Positions 1-6,668 of a DNA stretch of 9,823 nucleotides are shown piece after piece. Source of the stretch: Solirubrobacteraceae bacterium (GTDB lineage: Bacteria; Actinomycetota; Thermoleophilia; Solirubrobacterales; Solirubrobacteraceae). The notes beneath the pieces are model-generated. The model saw nothing but the letters and a program-made list of their open reading frames with translations. It did not search any database and had not been told where the DNA came from. Position numbers and translations under genes: made by a program. The DNA lies in assembly GCA_024710825.1 (NCBI GenBank), contig JANJUA010000117.1, positions 1 through 9,823 on the forward strand, read 5' to 3'. Each line of letters opens with the position of its first letter. The stretch's first letter is position 1.

Positions 1-176
1 GTCGAGACGTGCGCGTAGACGAGCGCGTCGGCGGGCACCAGCCCCGCCGCGCCGGTGGCGATCGGCGCGGGGCCGGTGCCGCCCCGGGCCACCAGGACGC
101 CGACCACGAGCGCCGCCGCGGCGACCACCACCAGCACGACCGCGACGAGCCGCCGCCGCGCCACGTCAGCCGCCAC
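1..176 (-). CDS. Membrane-anchored protein, DUF3352-like, N-terminal fragment (cut by window edge)
   Basis: Only the first 58 codons are present; the gene runs off the left edge. The visible protein has a short basic start (ADVARRR), one hydrophobic segment at about residues 10-29 (rich in V, L and A), then a Gly/Pro/Ala linker and the motif [14 protein letters not shown] signal anchor followed by 'PADAL-Y-V' is how many DUF3352 proteins of GC-rich actinobacteria begin, so I suggest that family from memory. The bulk would lie outside the cytoplasmic membrane. The GTG at 176 is preferred over the in-frame GTG at 164 because AAGGAG (189-184) sits 7 bases upstream of it. With that start the gene overlaps the end of der by 11 bases, so it is probably the last part of the same transcript. 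No function can be assigned. Another single-pass secreted protein is possible. Confidence 0.6.
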   Translation of the reverse strand, partial: MAADVARRRLVAVVLVVVAAAALVVGVLVARGGTGPAPIATGAAGLVPADALVYAHVS

Positions 177-1479
177 CGCGGCGCTCCTTGCGCTCGGTGA
201 AGTCGATTACGAGCGGTACGCCGTCGAAGCCGTAGCGGGCGCGCATCCGGTTCTCGATGAAGTACGCGTAGTCGCGGGTGACGCGGTTGCGCGAGTTGAC
301 CTGGATGGCGAAGCGGGGCGGCGCCGTCTCGATCTGGGCGCCGTAGATCAGCTTGAGGCGGTGCCCCTGCTTGGCGGGCGGCTGGCGGACCTGCACGGTC
401 TCGGCCAGGAACCGGTTGAAGTCGGGCGTCGGCACTCGGGTGCGCATCTTGTCGCCGAGCGCGAGCGCCTCGGTCATCACCCGCGCCACGTGGCGGCCGG
501 TGAGCGCGCTGGCGGTGAGCACCTTGGGCCGCAGGCGGATCTTCTGCGCCACCCGCGCCCGCTCGTGATCCAGATCCGTCTCGTCCTGCGCGTCCCACTT
601 GTTCAGCACGATCGCCGTCGCGCACTTCGCGGTCATCGCCAGCTCGGCGATGCGCAGGTCCTGGGCGGTGATGCCGTCGGTCGCGTCGCAGACGACGAGC
701 GCGACGTCGGCGCGCTCGGCGGCCCGCTGCGAGCGCAGCGCCGTGTAGTACTCGACGGACTCGCTCACCTTGGCCTGCCGGCGCATGCCGGCCGTGTCGA
801 TGAGGATCACCCTGCGCCCGTCGACCTCCAGCGGCAGGTCGATCGCGTCGCGTGTGGTCCCGGCGACGTCGGAGACGATCACGCGCTGGTCGCCGAGGAA
901 GCGGTTGACGAGCGAGCTCTTGCCGACGTTGGGGCGTCCGATGACCGCGAGGCGCAGGACGTCCTCCTCGTCCTCGACCTCGTCCTCGTCCGGCAGCAGC
1001 TCGACGATCCGGTCCAGCAGGTCGCCGGTGCCGAGCCCCTGGGCGGCCGAGACGGCGAGCGGCTCGCCGAGGCCGAGGCCCCAGAAGTCGTTGGCGAGCG
1101 CGAGCGCGCCGACGCCGTCGATCTTGTTCGCCGCCACCAGCACCGGCATGCCGCTGCGGCGCAGGAGGTCGGCGAGCTCCTCGTCGCCGGGACGCACGCC
1201 CGTCTGGGCGTCGACCACCAGCACGGCGACCTGGCTGTCGTTCAGCGCCGCCTGCGCCTGCTCGCGGATCGAGCCCTGGAGCGGGTCGAGGTCGTCGGAG
1301 TCGATGCCGCCGGTGTCGATGAGCTCGAAGCGGCGGCCGTTCCACTCGGTGGGGACCTCGTTGCGGTCGCGCGTGACGCCCGGGCGCTCGTGCACGACCG
1401 CCTCGCGGGAGCCCGACAGGCGGTTGACGAGCGAGCTCTTGCCGACGTTCGGGTAGCCGACGACGGCGACCTTCAGCAC
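166..1479 (-). CDS. der: Ribosome biogenesis GTPase Der (EngA)
   Basis: Der is a double GTPase that acts in late assembly of the 50S ribosomal subunit in the cytoplasm. The 437-residue protein has the normal family length and layout. G domain 1 has the P-loop GYPNVGKSS (8-16), DTGG (55-58) and NKID (118-121). G domain 2 has GRPNVGKSS (181-189), DTAG (228-231) and NKWD (293-296). A C-terminal KH-like domain covers about residues 345-430. The linker between G domains is very acidic ([11 protein letters not shown], about 163-173). The GTG at 1479 is chosen because the conserved N terminus ([15 protein letters not shown]) begins there. It overlaps the cmk stop by 7 bases (GTGCTGA) and has no good Shine-Dalgarno, so translation is probably coupled to cmk. 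The two P-loop regions share a 30-base identical DNA stretch (see repeats). Identification is secure. Confidence 0.97.
   Translation of the reverse strand: MLKVAVVGYPNVGKSSLVNRLSGSREAVVHERPGVTRDRNEVPTEWNGRRFELIDTGGIDSDDLDPLQGSIREQAQAALNDSQVAVLVVDAQTGVRPGDEELADLLRRSGMPVLVAANKIDGVGALALANDFWGLGLGEPLAVSAAQGLGTGDLLDRIVELLPDEDEVEDEEDVLRLAVIGRPNVGKSSLVNRFLGDQRVIVSDVAGTTRDAIDLPLEVDGRRVILIDTAGMRRQAKVSESVEYYTALRSQRAAERADVALVVCDATDGITAQDLRIAELAMTAKCATAIVLNKWDAQDETDLDHERARVAQKIRLRPKVLTASALTGRHVARVMTEALALGDKMRTRVPTPDFNRFLAETVQVRQPPAKQGHRLKLIYGAQIETAPPRFAIQVNSRNRVTRDYAYFIENRMRARYGFDGVPLVIDFTERKERRGGG
901..930 (-). repeat. 30-bp direct repeat within der, copy encoding the second P-loop
   Basis: These 30 bases are identical to 1420-1449 in the same orientation. 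Both encode [10 protein letters not shown], the P-loop and following helix of each Der G domain. The copies are 519 bases apart, an exact multiple of three. Confidence 0.9.
1420..1449 (-). repeat. 30-bp direct repeat within der, copy encoding the first P-loop
   Basis: Partner of 901-930. Identity at every base, including third codon positions, goes beyond what conserved protein sequence requires. It may reflect recent homogenisation or simply strong codon bias. Confidence 0.9.
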
Positions 1480-2057
1480 GCGCGCACCAGGTCCGCGATC
1501 CGCGCGACGACCTCGTCGATCGACAGCCCCGTCGTGTCGAGCTCGACCGACCCGGGCGCCGGAGCGAGCGGGCTGACGTCGCGCGTCCGGTCGCGCTCGT
1601 CGCGCAGCGTCTGGTCGGCGAGGACGGTCCGCGCGTCGAGCCCCAGCTCGTCGGCCCGGCGGCGCGCGCGCTCCTCCGCAGCGGCGGTGAGGAAGACCTT
1701 GACCTCGGCGTCGGGCGCCACGACCGAGCCGATGTCGCGGCCCTCGACGACCCAGTCTCCATCGGCGAGCACGGCGCGCTGCTGGGCGACGAGCGCCTCG
1801 CGCACCTCGGGCCGCGCCGCGACGACCGAGGCGCGCTCGCCCGCCTGCGGCGTGCGTATCTCGCCGGTCACGTCGCGCCCGTCGAGCAGCACGCGGCCCT
1901 CGCTCAGGCGGATCCGCGCCCGCACCGGGTCGTCGGCCAGCCCGGCCGCGCGGTACATGGCGCCCGTGTCGAGGTACTCGAAGCCGAGCGCGCGCGCCGT
2001 CGCGCGCGCCACGGTGGACTTGCCGGCCCCGGCGGGGCCGTCGATGGCGACGATCAT
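1473..2057 (-). CDS. cmk: Cytidylate kinase, unusually compact
   Basis: Cmk phosphorylates CMP and dCMP with ATP in the pyrimidine nucleotide pathway (cytoplasm). The sequence shows the P-loop GPAGAGKST (7-15), LDTGAMYR (29-36), the family segment [14 protein letters not shown] (57-70), [11 protein letters not shown] (103-113) with the substrate-binding Arg-Asp pair, and the lid/C-terminal part ending in [12 protein letters not shown]. At 194 residues it is shorter than the roughly 220-230 usual for bacterial Cmk. Against my memory of E. coli Cmk, about 20 residues are missing between YR (35-36) and LLDG (57-60), with a smaller reduction in the lid region. The ATG overlaps the aroA stop as ATGA (2057-2054). 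A cmk-der pair is common in Gram-positive bacteria. All catalytic motifs are present, so I expect an active enzyme. Confidence 0.94.
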   Translation of the reverse strand: MIVAIDGPAGAGKSTVARATARALGFEYLDTGAMYRAAGLADDPVRARIRLSEGRVLLDGRDVTGEIRTPQAGERASVVAARPEVREALVAQQRAVLADGDWVVEGRDIGSVVAPDAEVKVFLTAAAEERARRRADELGLDARTVLADQTLRDERDRTRDVSPLAPAPGSVELDTTGLSIDEVVARIADLVRAC

Positions 2058-3355
2058 CCGGCCGTGAGAGTACGGAGATCCGCCGCGAAGCCCGGATAGG
2101 ACACGTCCGCGGCGTCCATGTCGACCACCTCGACGCCCTCCCGCGAGGCGAGGCCGGCGACCGCGCCGAGCATCGCCAGGCGGTGGTCGCCGTGGGAGTG
2201 GACGGTTCCCCCGCGCAGCCCTCCGGTGCCGCGGACGACGAAGCCGTCGTCGGTCGCCTCGGCGTCGCCGCCGAGCGCGGTGAGCGCCTCGACGACCGTG
2301 GCGATGCGGTCGGACTCCTTGACGCGCAGCTCCTCGGCCCCGCGCACGATCGTCTCGCCCTCGGCGAAGCACCCGAGCAGCCCGACGAGCGGCAGCTCGT
2401 CGATCGCCAGCGGCACCTCGTCGCCCTCCACGACGGTCCCGGCGAGCGGGCCGGCGGCCACCTCGAGGTCCGAGACCGGCTCGGCCGCCGGCACCGGCGA
2501 GGTGTCGTCGGCCTCCAGCTCGCCGACCACCACGGCGCCCATCCGCTCGAGGATCCGCAGGAAGCCGATGCGCGTCCAGTTGACGCCGACGTCACGGATC
2601 GTGACCCGCGAGCCGCCGACGAGCACGGCGGCCGCCGCCATGAACGCGGCGCTCGACGGGTCGCCCGGGACGTGGACCGCGTCGAGCGCGAGCTCCTCGG
2701 TCGAGGAGACGGTGACGTAGCGCCCGTGACGCTCGACCGGAACGCCCGCCGCGGTGAGCATCCGCTCGGTGTGGTCGCGGCTGGGCGCCGGCTCGGTGAC
2801 GGTGGTGGCGCCGTCCGCGGCGAGCCCGGCCAGCAGGACGCACGACTTGACCTGAGCGCTGGCGACCGGGAGTTCGTAGTGGATGCCCCGCAGGCGGGTG
2901 CCGCGCACGGAGAACGGCGGGAAGCGCCCGTCGGTCGCCTCGATCTCGGCGCCCATCAGCCGCAGCGGCTCGGCCACCCGGTCGACGGGGCGGCGGCGGA
3001 TCGACGCGTCGCCGTCGAGCGTCCACGAGCGGCCCTCCTGCGCGGCCAGCCAGCCGGGCAGCAGGCGCATGAGCGTCCCGGCGTTGCCGACGTCGATCGG
3101 CTCGGGCGTCTCGCGGGCGCCGCGCAGCCCGCAGCCGCGGATGACGATCGCGTCGGGGCCGGCGTCGACCTCGGCGCCGAGCGCCCTCACCGCGGCGAGC
3201 GTGGAGCGCGTGTCGGCCGCGTCGAGGTAGCCGGTGACCCGCACCTCGCCGGCGGCCATGGCGCCGACGAGCGCAGCGCGGTGCGAGATCGACTTGTCGG
3301 GCGGAGCGCGGAGCTCGCCGCGGAGCGGGCCGGAGGGGGCGAAGCGTGCGTTCAC
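2054..3355 (-). CDS. aroA: 3-phosphoshikimate 1-carboxyvinyltransferase (EPSP synthase)
   Basis: AroA joins phosphoenolpyruvate to shikimate-3-phosphate, the sixth step of the shikimate pathway. The protein has 433 residues, the normal length. Motifs in order are PDKSISHR (19-26), [11 protein letters not shown] (89-99), RRPVDRV (121-127), [13 protein letters not shown] (166-178), RDHTERML (193-200), NWTRIGF (259-265), DELP (319-322), KESDR (346-350) and GDHRLAM (389-395). SAQ-x-K, R-D-H-x-E and N-x-T-R match the so-called class II EPSP synthases. However, the Gly in GNAGT is retained, where the glyphosate-insensitive CP4 enzyme has Ala, so tolerance cannot be assumed. The GTG start overlaps the tyrA stop as GTGA (3355-3352) and the end overlaps cmk as ATGA. 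This points to tight translational coupling with tyrA and cmk. Confidence 0.97.
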   Translation of the reverse strand: MNARFAPSGPLRGELRAPPDKSISHRAALVGAMAAGEVRVTGYLDAADTRSTLAAVRALGAEVDAGPDAIVIRGCGLRGARETPEPIDVGNAGTLMRLLPGWLAAQEGRSWTLDGDASIRRRPVDRVAEPLRLMGAEIEATDGRFPPFSVRGTRLRGIHYELPVASAQVKSCVLLAGLAADGATTVTEPAPSRDHTERMLTAAGVPVERHGRYVTVSSTEELALDAVHVPGDPSSAAFMAAAAVLVGGSRVTIRDVGVNWTRIGFLRILERMGAVVVGELEADDTSPVPAAEPVSDLEVAAGPLAGTVVEGDEVPLAIDELPLVGLLGCFAEGETIVRGAEELRVKESDRIATVVEALTALGGDAEATDDGFVVRGTGGLRGGTVHSHGDHRLAMLGAVAGLASREGVEVVDMDAADVSYPGFAADLRTLTAG

Positions 3356-4401
3356 GTTGCGTGCAGTCCCATCCCGTCGATGATCTCGCATGCGCGCTCG
3401 GCGTCCGCCTCCGGCACGAAGACGCCGACCTCGCCCTGCGTGTTGTCCGGCGAAGGAGCGAGCGACAGGTCGGAGATGTTGATGCCGGCGCGGCCGAGGT
3501 GCAGCGCCACGTCGGCGATCACGCCCGGCCGGTTGGGGACCGCGATGCGCAGCTCGCGCGTCGGGCCGGCGCCGAGGTGGGTCTCGAGCAGCGCGCGGCG
3601 CTCGGCGTGCGCCTGCTCCTGGAAGGCGGTGACGGCCGCCCGGTCGCCCGCCGCGAGCGCGGCGCGGACGTCGGTCAGGCGGGCGATCGTCTCGTCGAGC
3701 TGGGCGAGCAGCGCGTCGCGGTTGCCGAGCAGGATGTCCGGCCACAACGCGGGGTTGGCCCCGGCGACCCGGGTGGCGTCGCGGAAGCTCGGCCCGGTGG
3801 CCGGGATCGTCTCGCCGTCGTCGACGGCCCGGATCGCCTGGGCGACGAGCACGTTGGCGAGCACGTGCGGCAGGTGCGAGACCGCGGCCATGAGGCGGTC
3901 GTGGACGTCGGGATCGATGGCCGCGGGCCGCGCGCCGAGGCCGGCCAGGACCCGGTGCAGGCGCTCGTAGAGCACCCCGGACGTGCGGGCGGTGGGCGTC
4001 AGGTACCAGACCGCGTCGGCGAACAGATCCTCGCGGGCGTGCTCGATCCCGGCCGCCTCCGAGCCGGCCAGCGGGTGGCCGCCGACGAAGCGCTCGTCGT
4101 CGCGGCCGGCGACGACGGCGGTCTTGGTCGAGCCCACGTCGCTGACGACGCAGTCGGCGCCCGCCGCCGCCAGCACCGCGTCGACCGTCTCCTCGATCAC
4201 GCCCAGGGGCGTGGCGACGAACGCGACGTCGGCGTCCTCGACCGCCTCCCGGAGCGTCGCGCACGCCACGTCGATCGCGCCGCGCTCCAGCGCGCGCGGC
4301 GCCTCGGGACCGCTGCCCCGGACCGTGGCGCCGAGGCGGCGGCGGGCGGCCAGGCCGACCGACCCCCCGATGACCCCGGTGCCGACGATCGCGACGTTCA
4401 C
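3352..4401 (-). CDS. tyrA: Prephenate dehydrogenase with C-terminal ACT domain
   Basis: TyrA oxidatively decarboxylates prephenate to 4-hydroxyphenylpyruvate in Tyr synthesis. The 349-residue protein starts with a Rossmann fold ([10 protein letters not shown], 7-16). The catalytic part has SDVGSTK (87-93), GGHPLAGSE (107-115, with the catalytic-type His109), SHLPH (175-179) and FRDATRVAG (206-214). The C-terminal ACT domain (about 284-345) begins [15 protein letters not shown] and probably binds Tyr as feedback inhibitor. After the second Rossmann strand the usual acidic residue is absent (VRGSGPEAP, 27-35), which suggests NADP may be used. The GTG start overlaps the aroF stop (GTGA, 4401-4398) and has no close Shine-Dalgarno, so coupling to aroF is likely. 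An arogenate-using enzyme cannot be excluded from sequence alone. Confidence 0.94.
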   Translation of the reverse strand: MNVAIVGTGVIGGSVGLAARRRLGATVRGSGPEAPRALERGAIDVACATLREAVEDADVAFVATPLGVIEETVDAVLAAAGADCVVSDVGSTKTAVVAGRDDERFVGGHPLAGSEAAGIEHAREDLFADAVWYLTPTARTSGVLYERLHRVLAGLGARPAAIDPDVHDRLMAAVSHLPHVLANVLVAQAIRAVDDGETIPATGPSFRDATRVAGANPALWPDILLGNRDALLAQLDETIARLTDVRAALAAGDRAAVTAFQEQAHAERRALLETHLGAGPTRELRIAVPNRPGVIADVALHLGRAGINISDLSLAPSPDNTQGEVGVFVPEADAERACEIIDGMGLHAT

Positions 4402-5426
4402 GCGGGGACGCTGGCGCCCTTGCCGGCGAGCTCCGCGGCGCGGAAGACGCTCTGGGCGTACTCGGCGAAGTCCTCGGCGGCGAGCTGCTGGGGCCCGTCG
4501 CAGATCGCCTCGTCGGGGTCGGGGTGCGTCTCGACGATGATGCCGTCGGCGCCCGCGGCCGCGGCGGCCAGCGACAGCGAGGGCACCCAGTCGCGCCGGC
4601 CCGGCGCGTGGCTGGGGTCGACGATCACCGGCAGGTGCGAGAGCTCCTTGAGCACCGGGATCGCCGTGATGTCGAGCGTGAAGCGGTAGGCGGTCTCGAA
4701 CGTCCGGATGCCGCGCTCGCAGAGCATGACGTTCTCGTTGCCCTCCTTGAGCACGTACTCCGCGCTCATGAGCAGCTCCTCGAGCGTCGAGGACAGGCCG
4801 CGCTTGATCATCACGGGCAGACCGGAGCGGCCGACCTCGCTCAGCAGCGTGTAGTTCTGCATGTTGCGGGCGCCGATCTGGACGACATCGGCGACCTCCG
4901 CCAGCGGCTCGATGTCGCGGACGTCCATGAGCTCGGTGACGATCGGCAGCCCGGTCGCCTCCTTGGCCTCCTGGAGCAGGCGCAGGCCCTCCTGCCCGAG
5001 GCCCTGGAACGAGTACGGCGAGGTACGCGGCTTGTAGGCCCCGCCGCGCAGCATCGCGGCGCCCGCGTCCTTGACCACCTGGGCGGTGCTCAGGAGCTGG
5101 TCGCGCGACTCGACCGTGCACGGCCCCGCGATGAGGGCGAAGTGATCGCCCCCGACCTTGCGGCCGGCGATGCTCAGGGTCGAGCCGCGCCCGCCTCGCA
5201 ACTGCGAGGAGGCGAGCTTGTAGGGCTTGAGGATCGGGACGACCTGGTCGACGCCCGCATGACCCTCGAGCCCGAGGCGCGCCACGTGGTCGCGGTCGCC
5301 GATGGCCCCGATGAGCGTCAGCTCGCTGCCCGGGCTGACGTGCGCCTTGGCGCCCACGCTCTCGATTCGCTCGATCACGGCCTGCACCTCGTCGGCCGTG
5401 GCCGTCTGCTTCATGACGATCAGCAC
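4398..5426 (-). CDS. aroF: 3-deoxy-7-phosphoheptulonate (DAHP) synthase, type I-beta with N-terminal regulatory domain
   Basis: The enzyme condenses phosphoenolpyruvate with erythrose-4-phosphate, the committed step of aromatic biosynthesis. The 342 residues match the Thermotoga-type (AroF/KDO8P-synthase-like) enzymes. A small ferredoxin-like domain (about 1-70) begins [17 protein letters not shown] and is the part known in this class to mediate Tyr/Phe feedback. The barrel has [10 protein letters not shown] (98-107; Cys103 is a metal ligand), [15 protein letters not shown] (128-142), MIKRG (206-210), IVDPSH (268-273; metal His273) and [16 protein letters not shown] (298-313; metal ligands Glu299 and Asp310). 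The GTG at 5426 has a good Shine-Dalgarno (AAGGA, 5438-5434, 7 bases away); an internal ATG at 5414 is less likely. It is the first gene after the aromatic-rich leader peptide and overlaps tyrA by 4 bases. Confidence 0.96.
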   Translation of the reverse strand: MLIVMKQTATADEVQAVIERIESVGAKAHVSPGSELTLIGAIGDRDHVARLGLEGHAGVDQVVPILKPYKLASSQLRGGRGSTLSIAGRKVGGDHFALIAGPCTVESRDQLLSTAQVVKDAGAAMLRGGAYKPRTSPYSFQGLGQEGLRLLQEAKEATGLPIVTELMDVRDIEPLAEVADVVQIGARNMQNYTLLSEVGRSGLPVMIKRGLSSTLEELLMSAEYVLKEGNENVMLCERGIRTFETAYRFTLDITAIPVLKELSHLPVIVDPSHAPGRRDWVPSLSLAAAAAGADGIIVETHPDPDEAICDGPQQLAAEDFAEYAQSVFRAAELAGKGASVPA

Positions 5427-5433
5427 TGGAAGT

Positions 5434-5438
5434 TCCTT
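5434..5438 (-). promoter_or_regulatory. aroF ribosome binding site
   Basis: AAGGA lies 7 bases before the GTG at 5426. It fixes the aroF start and shows that aroF can start translation independently, unlike tyrA, aroA, cmk and der downstream, which rely on overlaps. Confidence 0.65.
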
Positions 5439-5467
5439 TCTACACCTGGGAGAAGATCAGTTCCGCG

Positions 5468-5520
5468 GGCGCCCGGTCAGCCGAATCCGTGCAGGTATCG
5501 GCAAAGTGCGGCCGAGCGCC
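5468..5520 (-). promoter_or_regulatory. Alternative long-range RNA pairing between leader peptide and aroF
   Basis: GGCGCUCGG (5520-5512) can pair with CCGGGCGCC (5476-5468) over nine positions with one U-G wobble. It encloses a small GCCGA/UCGGC stem (5502-5498 with 5484-5480). Bases 5520-5517 are also needed by the hairpin at 5538-5517, so the two structures exclude each other, as expected for an attenuation switch. Which form permits aroF expression cannot be told from sequence. Confidence 0.5.
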
Positions 5521-5538
5521 TAGCGAAATCGCCAGGCG
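5517..5538 (-). promoter_or_regulatory. Leader hairpin overlapping the leader-peptide stop codon
   Basis: In the minus-strand RNA, CGCCUGGCGA pairs with UUCGCUAGGCG: nine pairs including one G-U, plus a possible tenth A-U pair closing on a UU loop. It covers leader codons 15-20 and the UAG stop. A ribosome finishing the peptide would melt it. A ribosome paused at Tyr9 to Tyr13 would leave it free to form. Confidence 0.6.
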
Positions 5539-5582
5539 TAGGCGTAGTCGGCGAAGTACGAGAAGGCGGGCCGGCTACGCAT
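5520..5582 (-). CDS. Aromatic-rich leader peptide (20 aa) upstream of aroF
   Basis: The ORF runs from ATG (5582-5580) to TAG (5522-5520) and encodes MRSRPAFSYFADYAYAWRFR. Seven of 20 residues are aromatic: Phe at 7, 10 and 19; Tyr at 9, 13 and 15; Trp at 17. Codons are UUC, UUC, UUU, three UAC and one UGG. A ribosome short of charged Phe, Tyr or Trp tRNA would pause here, just upstream of the DAHP synthase gene that all three amino acids depend on. A purine-rich GGAAGG (5591-5586) lies only 3 bases upstream, closer than usual. Alternatively a TAGGCT element (5597-5592) could give a nearly leaderless transcript. The ORF starts 12 bases after the aminotransferase stop and is in the same frame, so stop readthrough is a less likely alternative role. 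The stop codon lies within a hairpin. It is too short to be a stable enzyme; the role as attenuator sensor is inferred. Confidence 0.78.
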   Translation of the reverse strand: MRSRPAFSYFADYAYAWRFR

Positions 5583-5591
5583 GACCCTTCC

Positions 5592-5620
5592 AGCCTACAC
5601 CAGCGTTGCGAGCTCTTCCA
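5592..5620 (-). promoter_or_regulatory. Possible promoter for the leader-aroF unit
   Basis: TAGGCT (5597-5592) fits the actinobacterial -10 pattern TAnnnT and overlaps the aminotransferase stop codon. A poor -35-like TGGAAG (5620-5615) lies 17 bases upstream. The -10 element ends 9 bases before the leader ATG, so transcription would begin at or just before that ATG. The short motif could occur by chance. Confidence 0.3.
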
Positions 5621-6668
5621 GGAAGCGAGTGTTCTCCGCGGGCGTCCCGTAGGTGACCCGGAGGTGCCCGGGCCGCCCGAGCGCGGACCCGGAGCGGACC
5701 AGCACGCCGCGCTGCGCGAGGGCCCCGACGATCTCGGCCTCACCCTCGCCCACGTCGAACCAGGCGAAGTTCGCGTGCGACTCCGCCGGCTCGATGCCGA
5801 GCCCGCGCAGGCCGGCGTCGAGCTGGAGGCGCGCGGCGATCGCGCGCTCCACGCGCGCCGCCACGGCGTCCTGGTGCTCGAGGGCCTCGATCGCCGCCGC
5901 CTGCGCCGCCGCGTTGCAGAAGAACGGCTGGCGGACCTGGTCGAGCGCCTCGCGCACCTCCGGCGAGCCGCACAGGCCGAAGCCGACGCGCAGGCCGGCG
6001 AGGCCGTAGACCTTGGAGAACGTGCGCAGCAGCACCAGGTTCGGGTGGCGCGGGAGCAGATCGAGGCTGGCGTCGGGGTCGTCGAGCAGGTTGAACTCGC
6101 AGTAGGCCTCGTCGAGGATCACCACCGCGTGGCGCGGCACGCGCGCCACGAACGCCTCGATGTCGGCGAGCGCGACCGCGGTCGACGTCGGGTTGTTCGG
6201 GTTGCAGACGACGACGAGGCGCGTCGCCGCGGTGATCTCCGCGGCCATCGCGTCGAGGTCGTGGCGCTCGTCGCGCAGCGGCACGACGACCTCAGTGGCG
6301 CCCGACGCCGCGGTCAGGTGCGGGTAGATCGAGAACGACGGCCAGGCGTAGACGAGCTCGGCGCCCGGCTCGAGCAGCGCCTCGCCGGCCGCGAGCAGGA
6401 TGTCGCAGGAGCCGTTGCCGATCGCGATCCGGTCGACCGGCACGCCGTAGCGGTCCGACAGGCGCTCGCGCAGCGCGCCGTTGGTCGGGTCCGGGTAGCG
6501 GTTGAGCCCGGTGAGCGCGCGGGCCGCCGCCTCGACGACCTCGGGCAGCGGCGGGTCGGGCGACTCGTTGCTGGCCAGGCGGGCGATGTCGCCCTCCCAG
6601 GCGTAGCCGGGCGCGGCGGGATAGCGCGGCAGCCGCGCGACCCGCGCGGAGAACTCGGGACGGGTCAC
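5595..6668 (-). CDS. HisC-family aminotransferase, probably aromatic amino acid aminotransferase (Pat-like)
   Basis: This is a 357-residue class I/II PLP-dependent aminotransferase. It shows LASNESPDPPLPEVVEA (31-47), NRYPDPTNGALRERL (56-70), GNGSCDILL (84-92), VYAWPSFSIYP (106-116), CNPNNPT (155-161), the PLP contact LDEAY (185-189) and Schiff-base Lys219 in RTFSKVYGLAGLRVGF. The family includes histidinol-phosphate aminotransferase (HisC) and the actinobacterial aromatic aminotransferase (Pat). VYAWPSF-YP and RHDLDAMAAEITAATRL resemble Pat as I remember it. Position between aroH and aroF-tyrA, with no his genes in view, supports transfer of an amino group to phenylpyruvate or 4-hydroxyphenylpyruvate. 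The GTG start overlaps the aroH stop (GTGA, 6668-6665) and also has a strong GGAGG 7 bases upstream. HisC activity, or both activities, remains possible. Confidence 0.88.
   Translation of the reverse strand: MTRPEFSARVARLPRYPAAPGYAWEGDIARLASNESPDPPLPEVVEAAARALTGLNRYPDPTNGALRERLSDRYGVPVDRIAIGNGSCDILLAAGEALLEPGAELVYAWPSFSIYPHLTAASGATEVVVPLRDERHDLDAMAAEITAATRLVVVCNPNNPTSTAVALADIEAFVARVPRHAVVILDEAYCEFNLLDDPDASLDLLPRHPNLVLLRTFSKVYGLAGLRVGFGLCGSPEVREALDQVRQPFFCNAAAQAAAIEALEHQDAVAARVERAIAARLQLDAGLRGLGIEPAESHANFAWFDVGEGEAEIVGALAQRGVLVRSGSALGRPGHLRVTYGTPAENTRFLEELATLV

Larger units (their letters stand above)
5427..5594 (-). promoter_or_regulatory. aroF leader region, putative ribosome-mediated attenuator
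   Basis: This 168-base stretch separates the aminotransferase stop from the aroF start. It is the longest gap inside the minus-strand cluster, where other neighbours in the aro run overlap. It holds, in transcription order, a 20-codon aromatic-rich ORF, a 9-10 bp hairpin over that ORF's stop codon, a long-range alternative pairing, and the aroF Shine-Dalgarno. The combination is typical of amino-acid biosynthetic leaders such as those of trp and phe operons. From memory, a leader peptide (AroR) controlling aroF is known in Corynebacterium glutamicum. I see no U-run marking an intrinsic terminator, so control could be by Rho, by a U-poor terminator or at the level of aroF translation. Confidence 0.75.

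Noticed and set aside
55..3970. Long plus-strand open frames opposite der, cmk, aroA and tyrA
   Set aside because: Same cause: antisense frames of GC-rich genes, with no recognisable domain or ribosome binding site.
5427..5594. T-box riboswitch for Tyr, Phe or Trp in the aroF leader
   Set aside because: No T-box core (UGGNACCGCG-like) is present on the minus strand, and the aromatic-rich ORF explains the region better.
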